Source of the DNA: Clostridiales bacterium
Lineage (GTDB): Bacteria; Bacillota; Clostridia; Christensenellales; UBA1242
Reading direction: 5' to 3'
Assembly: GCA_918292005.1 (NCBI GenBank)
Contig: CAKJZJ010000002.1
Location: forward strand, 1-64,000
Length of the DNA stretch: 64,000 nt
Position 1 is the stretch's first letter. The number at the start of each line of letters is the position of its first letter. Shown in pieces: positions 9,297 to 19,141 of this stretch. The translations under genes were made by a program, and so were the position numbers. The notes under the pieces were generated by a model. It had not been told where the DNA came from, ran no database searches, and saw nothing but the letters and a program-made list of their open reading frames with translations.

Positions 9297-10269
9297 GTAA
9301 ATTGAGTATAGTCATGACTATTAAATTGATGGCATTTTCGACACTAATATTGCTCTGTTTAATATCAAAGTCTATATCGACACACAATTCATTTATTTTC
9401 CTTAGTGCAGATTTGCTAAACATTTCGGCTTGACTCATAGACATTTTTACAGCATACTCTTTTACACCTAGATTTTTAGCAATCTCCATATTACTAAGAC
9501 TAGAATTAAGAGATATCATAAATAAACGTCTAAAATGTGCATAGATGAGTGCTGGTAAAGATTTGTACTCATCTTTTTTTGCCTGCATATCCTGTAATAT
9601 CTCAAATACTCTACCACTATTCTTTTTAGCAAGATTTTCGGTTAATTCAAATATTTGATATTCCAGAGATTTAGCCACAATAGTACGAACATCATCACTC
9701 GTAATGGTCTCCCTATCACCCACATAGGCCACCAATTTATCACACTCGATAATTATTTTCGACAAATCACCTAGTGTATAATCAAATAATACTTGCACGG
9801 CATCATCTGCAATGTTTTTATTTTCACTACCGATGGTGGCTCGGATTTTGGCTGCAACAATTTTAAAGTCCAGTCTATTGCAATCCACCACCGTAAAGTC
9901 ATTGGTCTGAATGTCTATATCTTCATTATCGCCTAGATTTACAATCAAAACTGCCTGTTCACTAGAGTGAGATAAATAGTCATTGAGAAGTGTTATGTTT
10001 TTTAATTCACTTTTCTTGGACATTCTAATATCCAAATAAACCAATTTTTTATCACTAAAAACCGGCATGGTCTCCAAAGATCTCACAACACTCTCACAAT
10101 CGATTGTACCTTCATTAAATATAGTTATATTTAAGTCAGGTATCTCGATATTGCTATATTTTTTTATTAAATTGTAAGCAGATTGTAGCAAATATTCATC
10201 AGAACCTACCAATAAATAATTACTATCCACATGCTTTTTCAAATTGTTTTTTAATTCTTCAAATTTCAT
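9292..10269 (-). CDS. holA: DNA polymerase III delta subunit
   Basis: 325 residues, the size of clamp-loader subunit delta, which opens the beta clamp. Visible family features are the YLLVGSDEYLLQSA start of the AAA-like domain, a mid-region with DYTLGDLSKIIIECDKL, and a C-terminal helical collar ending in AINLIVMTIL. The start codon directly abuts the comEC stop. The pairing comEC-holA with rpsT and gpr beside it is a classical Firmicutes arrangement. Confidence 0.88.
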   Translation of the reverse strand: MKFEELKNNLKKHVDSNYLLVGSDEYLLQSAYNLIKKYSNIEIPDLNITIFNEGTIDCESVVRSLETMPVFSDKKLVYLDIRMSKKSELKNITLLNDYLSHSSEQAVLIVNLGDNEDIDIQTNDFTVVDCNRLDFKIVAAKIRATIGSENKNIADDAVQVLFDYTLGDLSKIIIECDKLVAYVGDRETITSDDVRTIVAKSLEYQIFELTENLAKKNSGRVFEILQDMQAKKDEYKSLPALIYAHFRRLFMISLNSSLSNMEIAKNLGVKEYAVKMSMSQAEMFSKSALRKINELCVDIDFDIKQSNISVENAINLIVMTILNLQ

Positions 10270-12450
10270 CTAAACACCAATATAGAAAATGTATTTATCC
10301 TGCTCAAACAGAGAAATCATATTTTCACTATCGCCATGAGTAATAATATTTTTAGGACTCATTATATCTATGGACACTTCTTTATTTAGTTTATTACAAA
10401 CCAAATAATCTGAATCTGCATACTCATTGTATAGGTATGTAATATGAGATTTACTGATTTTATTTTTCTCAATGATAATACTGCCATGAGTTTGTGTAAT
10501 TATCTCACACCCAATGGTGACATCATTGTGTACAATATCTCGCAAGACAATATTGCCCAAACTAATTGAATCGGAGTAAATATGGACACCCACCAATCTT
10601 TCTTTTAATTCATCATAATTTAGGCTACTAGGTAAATATACATTCTGTACATTCATATTTTCGCATATTTCTGTGAAATTTTGCAAGTCTTTTATGCTGA
10701 AATCATATGCAATAATATTATCAATTTTAGATATTCTCAATTCTCTAGATAGCGTAACTAGATTTCTGCTATTAATATCTGAACCAATTAGGTAGACTTC
10801 ATTATCATACATATAGTACACAACATTACTATTAGTCTGGTAATTAATTACAAGTTGTTCTTCTGAATATCTAGCCGGTATAAACCCATAAATAACAAAT
10901 GGTAATATTAGAATTATTAGGCTAATATTGATGATAAACTTAAATTTCTTTTTCATCATAAGAAAGTGAATCGATAGACATAATATCGTAGTGAAAAGTA
11001 ATAGCCAATACCCCACTCTGAAGGTATGCAATACAAAAGCATCAATATTTGAGCCTAGCCCTGCTATCCATCTAATGACATATAATAGCAAATTAGGTAT
11101 AAATAGTAGAAAACTGAAAAATCCAAATATCATAGACAATATAATAACTGCTAGTAAAATCGGGAACACCAATGTAAATATTGGTATTACAACTAGATTG
11201 AAGAGAATACCCAGCAAACTCACACTAGCAAAATGTTCCATCATTACAGGTATAAGCCCCAGTGTTGTACTAATACTAATTGCTATTGCACGAGCAAATA
11301 ATTTTGGACACTTCACTTTTTCAAAAAGTTTAGTAATAGTCGGAGCAAGAGTGATTATAGAAAATATACATAAAAACGATAATTGAAAAGATAAAGTAAA
11401 TAAAGCAAGTGGCGCAAATAACAATATAATGCTTCCAGCAATACTTAAACTAGAAATACTATCATATTCCCATCCAATATTACCTAAAAGATATAGCACC
11501 ATACCCATAATAGATGCCCTAAATACACTGATAGCAAATCCACACAGATATGTATAGAATAATAGAATAAGTGAATATATGATGAAGCCTATCCATTTAT
11601 TAATACGTAATTTCTTCATAAAGAAATACAAAACTAATATAATAATCGAAACGTGCAAACCAGATACTGCCAGAATATGAGAAATCCCTACATGAGCAAA
11701 TGTATCTTTGGTCTCATCATCTAAATTTGATTTATCGCCAAACAACATAGCCATAGCAATACCAGCATTAGTTTTATCCATACTATCTATAAGGACATCA
11801 TTTGCCCTATTTTTTATCCTATCACGAATGGTGGGATTACTAAAATTAATTGTATAATCATCTACACCTATATAAGTAGAATACCCTACTCCACTAGCAA
11901 TCTGTGTCCACATAGACTTATTGGAATAATTGTATGCACTAAGGTCGGCATGAAAAGTAATATTATCACCATAATCAATATGAGCATTGGCATAGGTAGT
12001 AACACATACATCAAATTTTAGTCTAATAACAGAATCACCTTTTACATAACAATCGGAAAGAATAAATCTAGTACTAGTATCTTTGAATTGTAAATCTCTA
12101 GAGACTGTACCTGTAACTTCCACATCATAGATAGGCTTCAAAGATAAAATATTACGATAAGGTAGAATAGATATAGACATGCCCAGAATGAGTGCTAAAA
12201 ACAGAAATATAGTAGACAAACGCAAATACATAAATACATTCTTTCTGAACACATTATTAGCATCTAAATTTTTCATTCTAAATGTATAAATAAATACACC
12301 AATTACTGCACCCAAAATTAAAAATAAAGCGACATATAATACCCAACGACTAATACTAGTCAAAAGAAAAAGACGACTAATAATAATACCTAATATTAGC
12401 CCAACAAACACGAACAATAATGGTCTATAATTAATCACTCTCTTTCCCAT
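10270..12450 (-). CDS. comEC: ComEC/Rec2-type competence channel with degenerate C-terminal domain
   Basis: A 726-residue polytopic membrane protein. It has two N-terminal transmembrane helices, an OB-fold-like extracytoplasmic region (about 80-200), and the competence core with GISHILAVSGLHVSIIILVLYF and RASIMGMVLYLLG. ComEC carries single-stranded DNA across the membrane. The C-terminal 200 residues sit where a metallo-beta-lactamase domain is usual, but the HxHxDH metal motif is missing (IDNIIAYDFSIKDL is in its place). A GTG at 12459 is an alternative start. No comEA lies beside it. Confidence 0.88.
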   Translation of the reverse strand: MGKRVINYRPLLFVFVGLILGIIISRLFLLTSISRWVLYVALFLILGAVIGVFIYTFRMKNLDANNVFRKNVFMYLRLSTIFLFLALILGMSISILPYRNILSLKPIYDVEVTGTVSRDLQFKDTSTRFILSDCYVKGDSVIRLKFDVCVTTYANAHIDYGDNITFHADLSAYNYSNKSMWTQIASGVGYSTYIGVDDYTINFSNPTIRDRIKNRANDVLIDSMDKTNAGIAMAMLFGDKSNLDDETKDTFAHVGISHILAVSGLHVSIIILVLYFFMKKLRINKWIGFIIYSLILLFYTYLCGFAISVFRASIMGMVLYLLGNIGWEYDSISSLSIAGSIILLFAPLALFTLSFQLSFLCIFSIITLAPTITKLFEKVKCPKLFARAIAISISTTLGLIPVMMEHFASVSLLGILFNLVVIPIFTLVFPILLAVIILSMIFGFFSFLLFIPNLLLYVIRWIAGLGSNIDAFVLHTFRVGYWLLLFTTILCLSIHFLMMKKKFKFIINISLIILILPFVIYGFIPARYSEEQLVINYQTNSNVVYYMYDNEVYLIGSDINSRNLVTLSRELRISKIDNIIAYDFSIKDLQNFTEICENMNVQNVYLPSSLNYDELKERLVGVHIYSDSISLGNIVLRDIVHNDVTIGCEIITQTHGSIIIEKNKISKSHITYLYNEYADSDYLVCNKLNKEVSIDIMSPKNIITHGDSENMISLFEQDKYIFYIGV

Positions 12451-12514
12451 ATATACCACTCTAATATACGTATATATTATATCAAAAAGTGATCACTATT
12501 ACAATGTAATATTA

Positions 12515-13297
12515 CTAATTCAATAGATCTTTTTCTTCTATTATTTTTACCTTATTACCATCACAAATTTCGAATCTACTGATATAATGTGGACTTAGAT
12601 ATTTATATAATTGACTAGTGTCTAGATTACCTACACGAAAAGTCTTTATCTCTTTCGGCACATTAGTATTTTTGTTATATGCACAAATTTTATTATAATA
12701 GTTGTTTTTGTCATAAACTAATGGGTTTAATGTCATAAACATACCAATAAATAGCAAATTAATATTAGTTTTATAAAATATAGATACTATAAATAATATT
12801 AAAAATAATAATCCTAATAGCACACATGATATGTAATTCACTCTATACACACGCCTACTATACACCACACTTTTCATAGACATTACTGCAAATAATACTC
12901 TACCACCATCCAATGGATAAATGGGTAAAATATTAAAAGCAAAAATCACAATATTACATATTACAAATTCATGTGTGAACACATATACAGTAGGATACAT
13001 CCACCATGCAACCACCAATACAATAGCAGTCATTAGACTGATCACTGGACCAGCCATAGATATCATAATATCGTCTTTTGGTTTATAGCAATTATTACTT
13101 TTCAACCCAGCACCATACACGGCGAATAGTATTCCATCGGTGCGATAACCAAGTCTGGATGCCACTATATAATGTCCCCACTCGTGCAGGGACATTGCTA
13201 CTATATAATAAAATATACTATTCATCCAACCTAAGTATATACATACAAATACATAAACAACAAACAATGGATGAAATTTGACTTTTATTTTTTCCAT
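12515..13297 (-). CDS. spoIVFB: Stage IV sporulation protein FB, site-2-type metalloprotease
   Basis: A 260-residue intramembrane zinc protease of the S2P family. HEWGH at residues 38-42 gives two zinc ligands and the catalytic Glu. ILPIYPLDGGR near 120-130 supplies the third ligand. Several hydrophobic segments surround them. In sporulation SpoIVFB cuts pro-sigma-K in the mother cell. Its start overlaps the end of the SpoIVFA-like gene by about 13 bases, which indicates translational coupling. Confidence 0.92.
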   Translation of the reverse strand: MEKIKVKFHPLFVVYVFVCIYLGWMNSIFYYIVAMSLHEWGHYIVASRLGYRTDGILFAVYGAGLKSNNCYKPKDDIMISMAGPVISLMTAIVLVVAWWMYPTVYVFTHEFVICNIVIFAFNILPIYPLDGGRVLFAVMSMKSVVYSRRVYRVNYISCVLLGLLFLILFIVSIFYKTNINLLFIGMFMTLNPLVYDKNNYYNKICAYNKNTNVPKEIKTFRVGNLDTSQLYKYLSPHYISRFEICDGNKVKIIEEKDLLN

Positions 13298-13878
13298 ACC
13301 AATTTGCTCTGACTAATAGACAACGACGTGATTTGTACATCATTATCATATAATTGCAAAGTCACTCTTTCGCCAATTTTGCAACTAGCAATATTCTGCC
13401 CACGTCTAACAATATCACCTTTTGCCACACCGACAATATCAACATTGGTAATGACAGACATGACATCTTCGCTATGTTTAATTTTTATATATTTTATACC
13501 ATCTAGGCTAGTACCTTTATCTTCGACAATTCCATCTTCTACTGCATATACCATTATAGAATTCGTTGGTATCATATATACATTACCATTATCTATTACG
13601 ACGTCACCGGTAACCACTGGTAAAAGAAAATCTTCCCAGTTTTTATTCATTCTTGCCGATGTAAATACAGCCTTACTCTCATCACTATATAGAGAACTAA
13701 CTGGATTATATGCACGCAACACACTGACACGCATATTATTACTAAACATCGTAATTGTACACATACATACCAGTACAATTATTGCGTACCATGGTTTTAT
13801 TTTAATTTTATTATTTTTTTTATTTTTATTACCAATAATTAATTGATTTATTTTTATTATTTCAGCATATTTTTTCAT
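13285..13878 (-). CDS. spoIVFA: SpoIVFA-like protein with degenerate LytM/M23 domain
   Basis: 197 residues: a basic N-terminus, one transmembrane helix (about 29-46) and an extracellular peptidase-M23-like region. The region keeps the fold pattern (VEDGIVEDKG, KIKHSEDVMSVITNVD, VAKGDIVRRGQNIA) but lacks the zinc ligands of active LytM enzymes. This is what SpoIVFA looks like: it holds SpoIVFB inactive until the forespore signal. The call rests partly on the direct overlap with spoIVFB. Confidence 0.8.
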   Translation of the reverse strand: MKKYAEIIKINQLIIGNKNKKNNKIKIKPWYAIIVLVCMCTITMFSNNMRVSVLRAYNPVSSLYSDESKAVFTSARMNKNWEDFLLPVVTGDVVIDNGNVYMIPTNSIMVYAVEDGIVEDKGTSLDGIKYIKIKHSEDVMSVITNVDIVGVAKGDIVRRGQNIASCKIGERVTLQLYDNDVQITSLSISQSKLVWKK

Positions 13879-13911
13879 ACAAATATATATGACAAATATT
13901 TTCGAAATATA

Positions 13912-14145
13912 CTACAAGCAATTACACATTTTAATGCTGTCAAACTTGGTTTTAAAAATCAATTCATAATTACCACCAGTATATTTTATATCCACCACAA
14001 TAGCATCTTTTTCCAACAGAAAATAATTAGTAAGCAGATTATAAATTTCTGACCTAATTATTTTTTTAATTTTATCTAGCCTAATATCATTTTTATCATT
14101 GATAATCATGTATTTTAGTCTTTCTTCGGACAACATATCATTCAT
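13912..14145 (-). CDS. minE: MinE-like cell division topological factor
   Basis: 77 residues that follow minD by one base. SEERLKYMIINDKND resembles the anti-MinCD helix of MinE, and the rest could form the C-terminal dimer domain. The amphipathic membrane-targeting residues usual at the start are shortened. MinE would stimulate MinD ATP hydrolysis so that the Min system oscillates. Similarity is moderate. No minC is found in this cluster. Confidence 0.7.
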   Translation of the reverse strand: MNDMLSEERLKYMIINDKNDIRLDKIKKIIRSEIYNLLTNYFLLEKDAIVVDIKYTGGNYELIFKTKFDSIKMCNCL

Positions 14146-14146
14146 A

Positions 14147-14950
14147 TTATATCCACCTTTTTAGTCGACGTCTAATACCACCTATAGCCCCACGATACTT
14201 TTTAGAATAATCATAAATATCGCTTTTGTCTCCCACTATATTCCCAGAAATAACATGCATAGATAAACCAAAGCCATTACTATGTCTATCTACCAATTCA
14301 TATAGATCTTTTCGTACAATACCATCATCTTCGGGCACAACACCTAGTAATCTTACATTCAAATATTTTGAGATAATATCTGGTGCTAGTGTCACTCGGT
14401 CTTCGACCAAATCCCCACGTACTCGATTTATAATCAAATTGATTGTAGCGCCACTATCACAATTACTATTTTTAATTAAGTCAATTACCTTGCTAGCATC
14501 ACGTATGGCAGATATATGTGGAGTAGTTACCACTAGATAATCATCAGCACATGCTACTGCTCGCCTAAAGCCACCATCTATTCCTGCAGGACAATCTATT
14601 AGTATATAATCAAAATCATTCTCCAATTCACGGATAATAGCAGATAATTCTTTAGCACCAAATTTAATACGACAGAATCCATGAGTACTAGGAAATGTAA
14701 ATAAATTTGGCTCAAAAAAATCCTGAATAAGTGCATCTCTGGGTGTACATTTGCCCTCTAAAACATCAATAACATCATAAACAATTTTATTTTCTATACC
14801 CATTAAAATATCTAGATTATTCAAACCAAAATCCATATCGATTAACATTGTTTTGTAGCCAATTCCTGCCAGTGCATATCCCAAGCCACTGCAAATGGTT
14901 GTTTTCCCAACGCCACCTTTGCCACTAGTAATTACCAATTTTTTTGCCAT
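14147..14950 (-). CDS. minD: Septum site-determining ATPase MinD
   Basis: A 267-residue ParA/MinD ATPase. The deviant Walker A motif GKGGVGKTT is at residues 9-17, with a Walker B-like YILIDCPAGID segment and VTTPHISAIRDASKVIDLI further on. The C-terminus is basic (RRRLKRWI), as expected of the membrane-targeting helix. It heads minD-minE-spoIVFA-spoIVFB after the terminator of the actin-like gene. An earlier in-frame Met at 14977 has no ribosome-binding site. Confidence 0.93.
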   Translation of the reverse strand: MAKKLVITSGKGGVGKTTICSGLGYALAGIGYKTMLIDMDFGLNNLDILMGIENKIVYDVIDVLEGKCTPRDALIQDFFEPNLFTFPSTHGFCRIKFGAKELSAIIRELENDFDYILIDCPAGIDGGFRRAVACADDYLVVTTPHISAIRDASKVIDLIKNSNCDSGATINLIINRVRGDLVEDRVTLAPDIISKYLNVRLLGVVPEDDGIVRKDLYELVDRHSNGFGLSMHVISGNIVGDKSDIYDYSKKYRGAIGGIRRRLKRWI

Positions 14951-14991
14951 ACTCACCACATAAAACATTTTTTCCATTCTAATATCGACAA

Positions 14992-15025
14992 TAAAAAAAG
15001 TAAAGAAATATGATATTTCTTTACT
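14992..15025 (-). terminator. Terminator between the MreB-like gene and minD
   Basis: An 11-bp perfect stem (14999-15009 with 15015-15025), five-base loop, then a T-run on the minus strand. Confidence 0.85.
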
Positions 15026-15073
15026 CTATAAAAATCCTAAATTTACAGAAAAATATAAAATTCTACATATAAA

Positions 15074-16048
15074 TTATTGAATAGCATTCTCTAGGCACAC
15101 ACGTGTAAGTTCGTTAGGATCATCCAGTATCTGCCCAGCACCTATCATGGTGACCGACTCTGGTCTGTATCTAAACGTATTTAGATCTAATTTTGCTTTA
15201 AAGAATTTCTCAATACCTACAATTTTGCTAGAAGCACCGCATAGATATACACCATGCTTCTTTATATCTTGATTAACTTCGGTACTACATGTAGATATTA
15301 TCTGTAGTATTGCACTACTGATAGCATTGTATTCTTCTACAATTATTCCAAAAATTTCTTCGCTAGTCACATTCACTGTAGCATATTCTGTAGTATCTTT
15401 TATAAATCCATTTACAGTAATATTCCTATGGTCATTAGGAAGCAGAGTTGCAATCTCATTTTTAATCTTTTCTGCCAATTCGCTAGAAATCTCTATTCCC
15501 TTTTCTTGATAAATATAATCCATGATTCTATTATCAATATTAGTGCCACCATTGTAGACAGTAGCCCCTGCGACAATTCTTGCATTATTAATGACTGCTA
15601 TCTCTGTATTTACTCCTATATCTACCAGCAAAAACGACTTTCTGAAATTCTCTATTTCAAAGCCATATGCTGTCGCTAATATAGATGGCAATACTTCAAC
15701 ATTATTTACCCCTAGACTATATGCCAGATTTTTGTATTCATTAGATAGATTCATATCTTCTAGTGGAACGAGAAATAGCACACCATCTTTTTTATTGATT
15801 TCTACTTTTTCTAGGTATTTCTCCAGCATTAAATATGCTAGACTAAAGTCCATGTGACCATCTTCAATTACCCTTCTATAGTCAACACCACTAGTAAGAG
15901 CATCATTACCCACATACAGAGCAACTTCCCTTTTACCCTTTAGACCTGTTACTACTACAGACCTATCGGATAAAACTACACCCACACCGGCTTTGTATAT
16001 AGATGTTACATTACTACCTATACTTATGGCAAAATTCACTTTTTTCAT
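15074..16048 (-). CDS. Divergent MreB-like bacterial actin
   Basis: A 324-residue actin-fold protein in the place where mreB precedes the min genes in Firmicutes. The length, the LVDIGVNTEIAVI block and the C-terminal VYLCGASSKIVGIEKFF match MreB/Mbl. The first phosphate loop is atypical: the normal DLGT-type sequence reads SIGSNVTS here, so a conserved Asp is missing. It may be a low-activity or regulatory filament protein. A GGTAGGT site precedes the ATG. It is transcribed separately from minD because of the terminator. Confidence 0.7.
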   Translation of the reverse strand: MKKVNFAISIGSNVTSIYKAGVGVVLSDRSVVVTGLKGKREVALYVGNDALTSGVDYRRVIEDGHMDFSLAYLMLEKYLEKVEINKKDGVLFLVPLEDMNLSNEYKNLAYSLGVNNVEVLPSILATAYGFEIENFRKSFLLVDIGVNTEIAVINNARIVAGATVYNGGTNIDNRIMDYIYQEKGIEISSELAEKIKNEIATLLPNDHRNITVNGFIKDTTEYATVNVTSEEIFGIIVEEYNAISSAILQIISTCSTEVNQDIKKHGVYLCGASSKIVGIEKFFKAKLDLNTFRYRPESVTMIGAGQILDDPNELTRVCLENAIQ

Positions 16049-16192
16049 TTGATACCTACCAAATTATTCTATTATTACAATATAAAAATTACACATCTTT
16101 GTCAAGCAAACTATGGTCACACATCATCCACATATTCTAGTTGGTCTTTTATAACACTTGCAAAACTATTCTTTTTTCATTTCTTTTACATG

Positions 16193-16774
16193 TCACACCA
16201 CTATTCCATCACCATCATACAGCAAATACATTTTTTTATTGGTTTTTGTTTTTAAACTATTAATAAAATTCTTTTTTCGATTGCAATGTGGTATGACTAA
16301 TCCATCTACAATTCCTAGACCAGTGAAGTCTGTCATTCCCACATTGTTTTCGTCATACCCTAGTGCAACATCGATTGAATTACCCAAAATCTCACTACCT
16401 GCACTGGAGCCTATATAGATTTTATCATCATTTATAAATTTTTTAATATCTATATCAAACCTATTTTTCCTAATAATATCTAATAAATAAAATGTATTAC
16501 CACCCATCATATACATAATATCGAATTTAGATAAATCCACCTGAGATTTACCAATCTTATATTCAATAATATTTTCTTTTGCAATACCTAAATCTAGTAT
16601 CGTTTTAAACTCAATATCCATCCACGATTTGTCGTCATCGGTATCACCATCTGATGCTGTAGTAATATACAAAACTCGGATATTATTTAATTTGTTTTTA
16701 CCAATCTTCGTATAAAAAGCATCTTTTAAATTTTGATTTATGACCCCACAAGAAGTCAAGAATATATTTTCCAA
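16193..16774 (-). CDS. Peptidase E (S51 family)
   Basis: A 193-residue cytosolic serine peptidase. YMMGGNTFYLLDIIR and IYIGSSAGSEILGNSID form the S51 signature, with the nucleophile Ser in GSSAGS near residue 123. Family members cleave Asp-Xaa dipeptides. The start is a TTG, chosen because AAAGGAG lies six bases before it. Confidence 0.82.
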   Translation of the reverse strand: MENIFLTSCGVINQNLKDAFYTKIGKNKLNNIRVLYITTASDGDTDDDKSWMDIEFKTILDLGIAKENIIEYKIGKSQVDLSKFDIMYMMGGNTFYLLDIIRKNRFDIDIKKFINDDKIYIGSSAGSEILGNSIDVALGYDENNVGMTDFTGLGIVDGLVIPHCNRKKNFINSLKTKTNKKMYLLYDGDGIVV

Positions 16775-16880
16775 AACAATCTCCTTTCAAGTACCACCAC
16801 CGTTTCCACATGGGTGCAGTTGTAATAAGTGCTGACAAACCCCTATTTTTTAAGGTTGCAACAACTTATATGCTGATATT

Positions 16881-17633
16881 TTATTTTAAAACATTATGTA
16901 GTTTTAAAAATTTTGTATCATTCATTTGTTCGTTAGTGACATATTTACCATCTTTAAATAATGCGTATGTTGTAATAGGTGTAGGAGCATTTTGTGCTTC
17001 TTCCTTACTATTTATATGAACTGCTTTAAATGGAATATTATTGTCTTTAGCTGTTTGTTCTACAATAGGAACATATTTTCCATTGAATGGGCATTGACTT
17101 GTATAATATAAAACATAGCCAGATTCTTCAATACGAGGATGTTTTGCACATTCTTTAAACATTGGTTTTGATGCATTCTTATCAAATGGAAAGTACCATA
17201 ACTGTATTCCATTATCAGCTTCATCTGCTACTTCAAAACCTTTATACTTTAAATATTTTGGGTCAGCTAAAAATGGTAATTTCTTTTTGCTAGATAAAAT
17301 ACATAATCCAAGCTTTCCTTTTGACTTAGAATCTTTAATGCAAGCATCTAATAAATCATTTGAATAGCCATGACCTTTAAATGATCCTGATACCCATAAA
17401 CAATCTATATACATGTAACCATTTGCATCTAATGGATTCCAGGCGTTTTCTGCTGGTATATATTCTATAAAGCATTTACCTCTTTCAACTGATTTTAAAA
17501 ATACTAATCCATCATCAAACCTATCTTTTAACCAATTCTTTTTCGATGACACTTGAATATCATTATTATTAGATATCGCACAACATATATGTTCTTTTTC
17601 TAAATTTTCTTTTATTACTTGAATATACTCCAT
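16881..17633 (-). CDS. GNAT acetyltransferase fused to a thioredoxin-like domain (YoaP type)
   Basis: 250 residues. The N-terminal two thirds is a GNAT fold: DCLWVSGSFKGHGYSNDLLDACI holds the acetyl-CoA loop. The C-terminal third (about 165-250) looks thioredoxin-like, with a Cys near YYTSQCPFNGKY and a cis-Pro-like APTPITTYALF. The layout resembles Bacillus YoaP. AAGGAG precedes the ATG. The gene is flanked by non-coding stretches and seems poorer in the CTAG-rich codons common in its neighbours, so it may be acquired. Confidence 0.75.
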   Translation of the reverse strand: MEYIQVIKENLEKEHICCAISNNNDIQVSSKKNWLKDRFDDGLVFLKSVERGKCFIEYIPAENAWNPLDANGYMYIDCLWVSGSFKGHGYSNDLLDACIKDSKSKGKLGLCILSSKKKLPFLADPKYLKYKGFEVADEADNGIQLWYFPFDKNASKPMFKECAKHPRIEESGYVLYYTSQCPFNGKYVPIVEQTAKDNNIPFKAVHINSKEEAQNAPTPITTYALFKDGKYVTNEQMNDTKFLKLHNVLK

Positions 17634-17776
17634 ACTTATACTCCTTAATTAATCTTTCAAACATCCAAGCTGACAAACTTTATATTTAATTGATGCCAGT
17701 TAGACTCTAACTCTTCAAAATATAGTAAAAATGGCTTAAAATATACCATTTTAGCTCTATTTTTGGCTATTTTGGA

Positions 17777-19057
17777 TTATTTCCTTGTCAGCAAACAAAC
17801 TGTTTCAACATGTTTGGTCTGTGGAAACATATCTAGTGGCTGTACTTTTTTGATATTGTATTTTACTTTTAATACATTTAGGTCTCTAGCAAGAGTGGCT
17901 GGATCGCAAGAAATATATATAATATCGTGAATATTATTACTAGCCACAATAGCACTCAGTACGGCATCACTGCAACCTGCCCTAGGTGGATCCAGTATTA
18001 GAGTGATATCTGTGTACTGAGCAAGGTATTTACCTATCTCATCTTTAACATCACATCTATGAAATTCAACATTTGTAATCCCATTATCCAGTACGAGTTT
18101 ATTTGCCGATTCGATGGCAGATTTATTTATTTCTAGACCTATTGCGTGTCTTGCTTTTCCAGCACAAATAGCCGTCATAAGTCCTGCACCACAATATGCA
18201 TCTAATACTATAGAGTCTGGTCGTATAGTACTCTCTACCATGCGATATAAATAATCTTTTACATCATTATTTACCTGCAAAAATCCCAAATTGTTCACTC
18301 TATATTTGATATCTTCCCATTGGTATTCTAGAGTCTCTATACCATACTCATGGTAGTATTTGCCATCTAATATTTCTACATCACTACTAGATACTAGATT
18401 GGATACACCACACTCAGAATATGTACTATTCAAAATATCAAATAATCCCTTTAAATCCACTTTTTCTGTGGATACAATGGTAGCGAGTACACCTTTACCA
18501 TTGGTACGAACAACTAGATATTTATATTTGGAAATATCTACATTATCATTCATACAATATCTGTGAAATATAGATAAAACATCATTAATTTTTCTGTCTG
18601 CAAGCATACATTTATCTATATCCACCACTTCGTGAGAATTAGGCAAAAACATTCCTATTCGAATTTCCCCATCTGACATGGAAATTGGGAAAACCATCTT
18701 ATTCCTATAATTAAAATCATTAAGGTGAATAGTATCCAAAACTTCTACATCTATATGAGCGATTTTGTGTAGAGTATCTTTAATTTTTGATGTCTTGAAA
18801 TTTAATTGTTGTGGCATGCTCATATGCTGTAGATCACAACCACCACACTTACCATAATATTGACACATTGGCTCCACTCTATCGGGTGATGACTGAAGTA
18901 TAGTATTTACCCTTGCACGCAAATACTTACTTTTGGTCTGTACGATATCTCCATCTACCACTTCACCTGGCAAAACATTATCAATGAAACATATTTTATC
19001 ATTGACATAGCCAATACCTTCGCCATTAATACCTAGTTTTTTTATTTCAATTCTCAT
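17777..19057 (-). CDS. RNA (uracil-5-)methyltransferase, TrmA/RlmD family
   Basis: 426 residues: an N-terminal TRAM-like domain, a 4Fe-4S cluster motif CQYYGKCGGCDLQHM near residues 66-80, a SAM-binding domain with VLDAYCGAGLMTAI, and the catalytic Cys block IIYISCDPATLARDL. It methylates a uridine C5, in Firmicutes usually 23S rRNA U747 and/or U1939. I chose the ATG at 19057. A TAAAAT box lies seven bases before it, so the mRNA may be leaderless. Confidence 0.9.
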   Translation of the reverse strand: MRIEIKKLGINGEGIGYVNDKICFIDNVLPGEVVDGDIVQTKSKYLRARVNTILQSSPDRVEPMCQYYGKCGGCDLQHMSMPQQLNFKTSKIKDTLHKIAHIDVEVLDTIHLNDFNYRNKMVFPISMSDGEIRIGMFLPNSHEVVDIDKCMLADRKINDVLSIFHRYCMNDNVDISKYKYLVVRTNGKGVLATIVSTEKVDLKGLFDILNSTYSECGVSNLVSSSDVEILDGKYYHEYGIETLEYQWEDIKYRVNNLGFLQVNNDVKDYLYRMVESTIRPDSIVLDAYCGAGLMTAICAGKARHAIGLEINKSAIESANKLVLDNGITNVEFHRCDVKDEIGKYLAQYTDITLILDPPRAGCSDAVLSAIVASNNIHDIIYISCDPATLARDLNVLKVKYNIKKVQPLDMFPQTKHVETVCLLTRK

Positions 19058-19064
19058 ACCTATG

Positions 19065-19070
19065 ATTTTA
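19065..19070 (-). promoter_or_regulatory. Extended -10 box, possible leaderless start of the rRNA methyltransferase
   Basis: On the minus strand TGT-TAAAAT, then seven bases, then the ATG at 19057. No clear -35 box and no ribosome-binding site. Confidence 0.4.
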
Positions 19071-19141
19071 ACATAAATAGTTAAAACCACCTAATATTTT
19101 AGTTTTATGTAATTAAAATATTAATCTGGCAATAATATAGT

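Noticed and set aside
17660..17776. Hairpin between the acetyltransferase-thioredoxin gene and the rRNA methyltransferase as a terminator
   Set aside because: A 7-bp AAAATGG/CCATTTT stem exists, but the loop and tail are not convincing on either strand.
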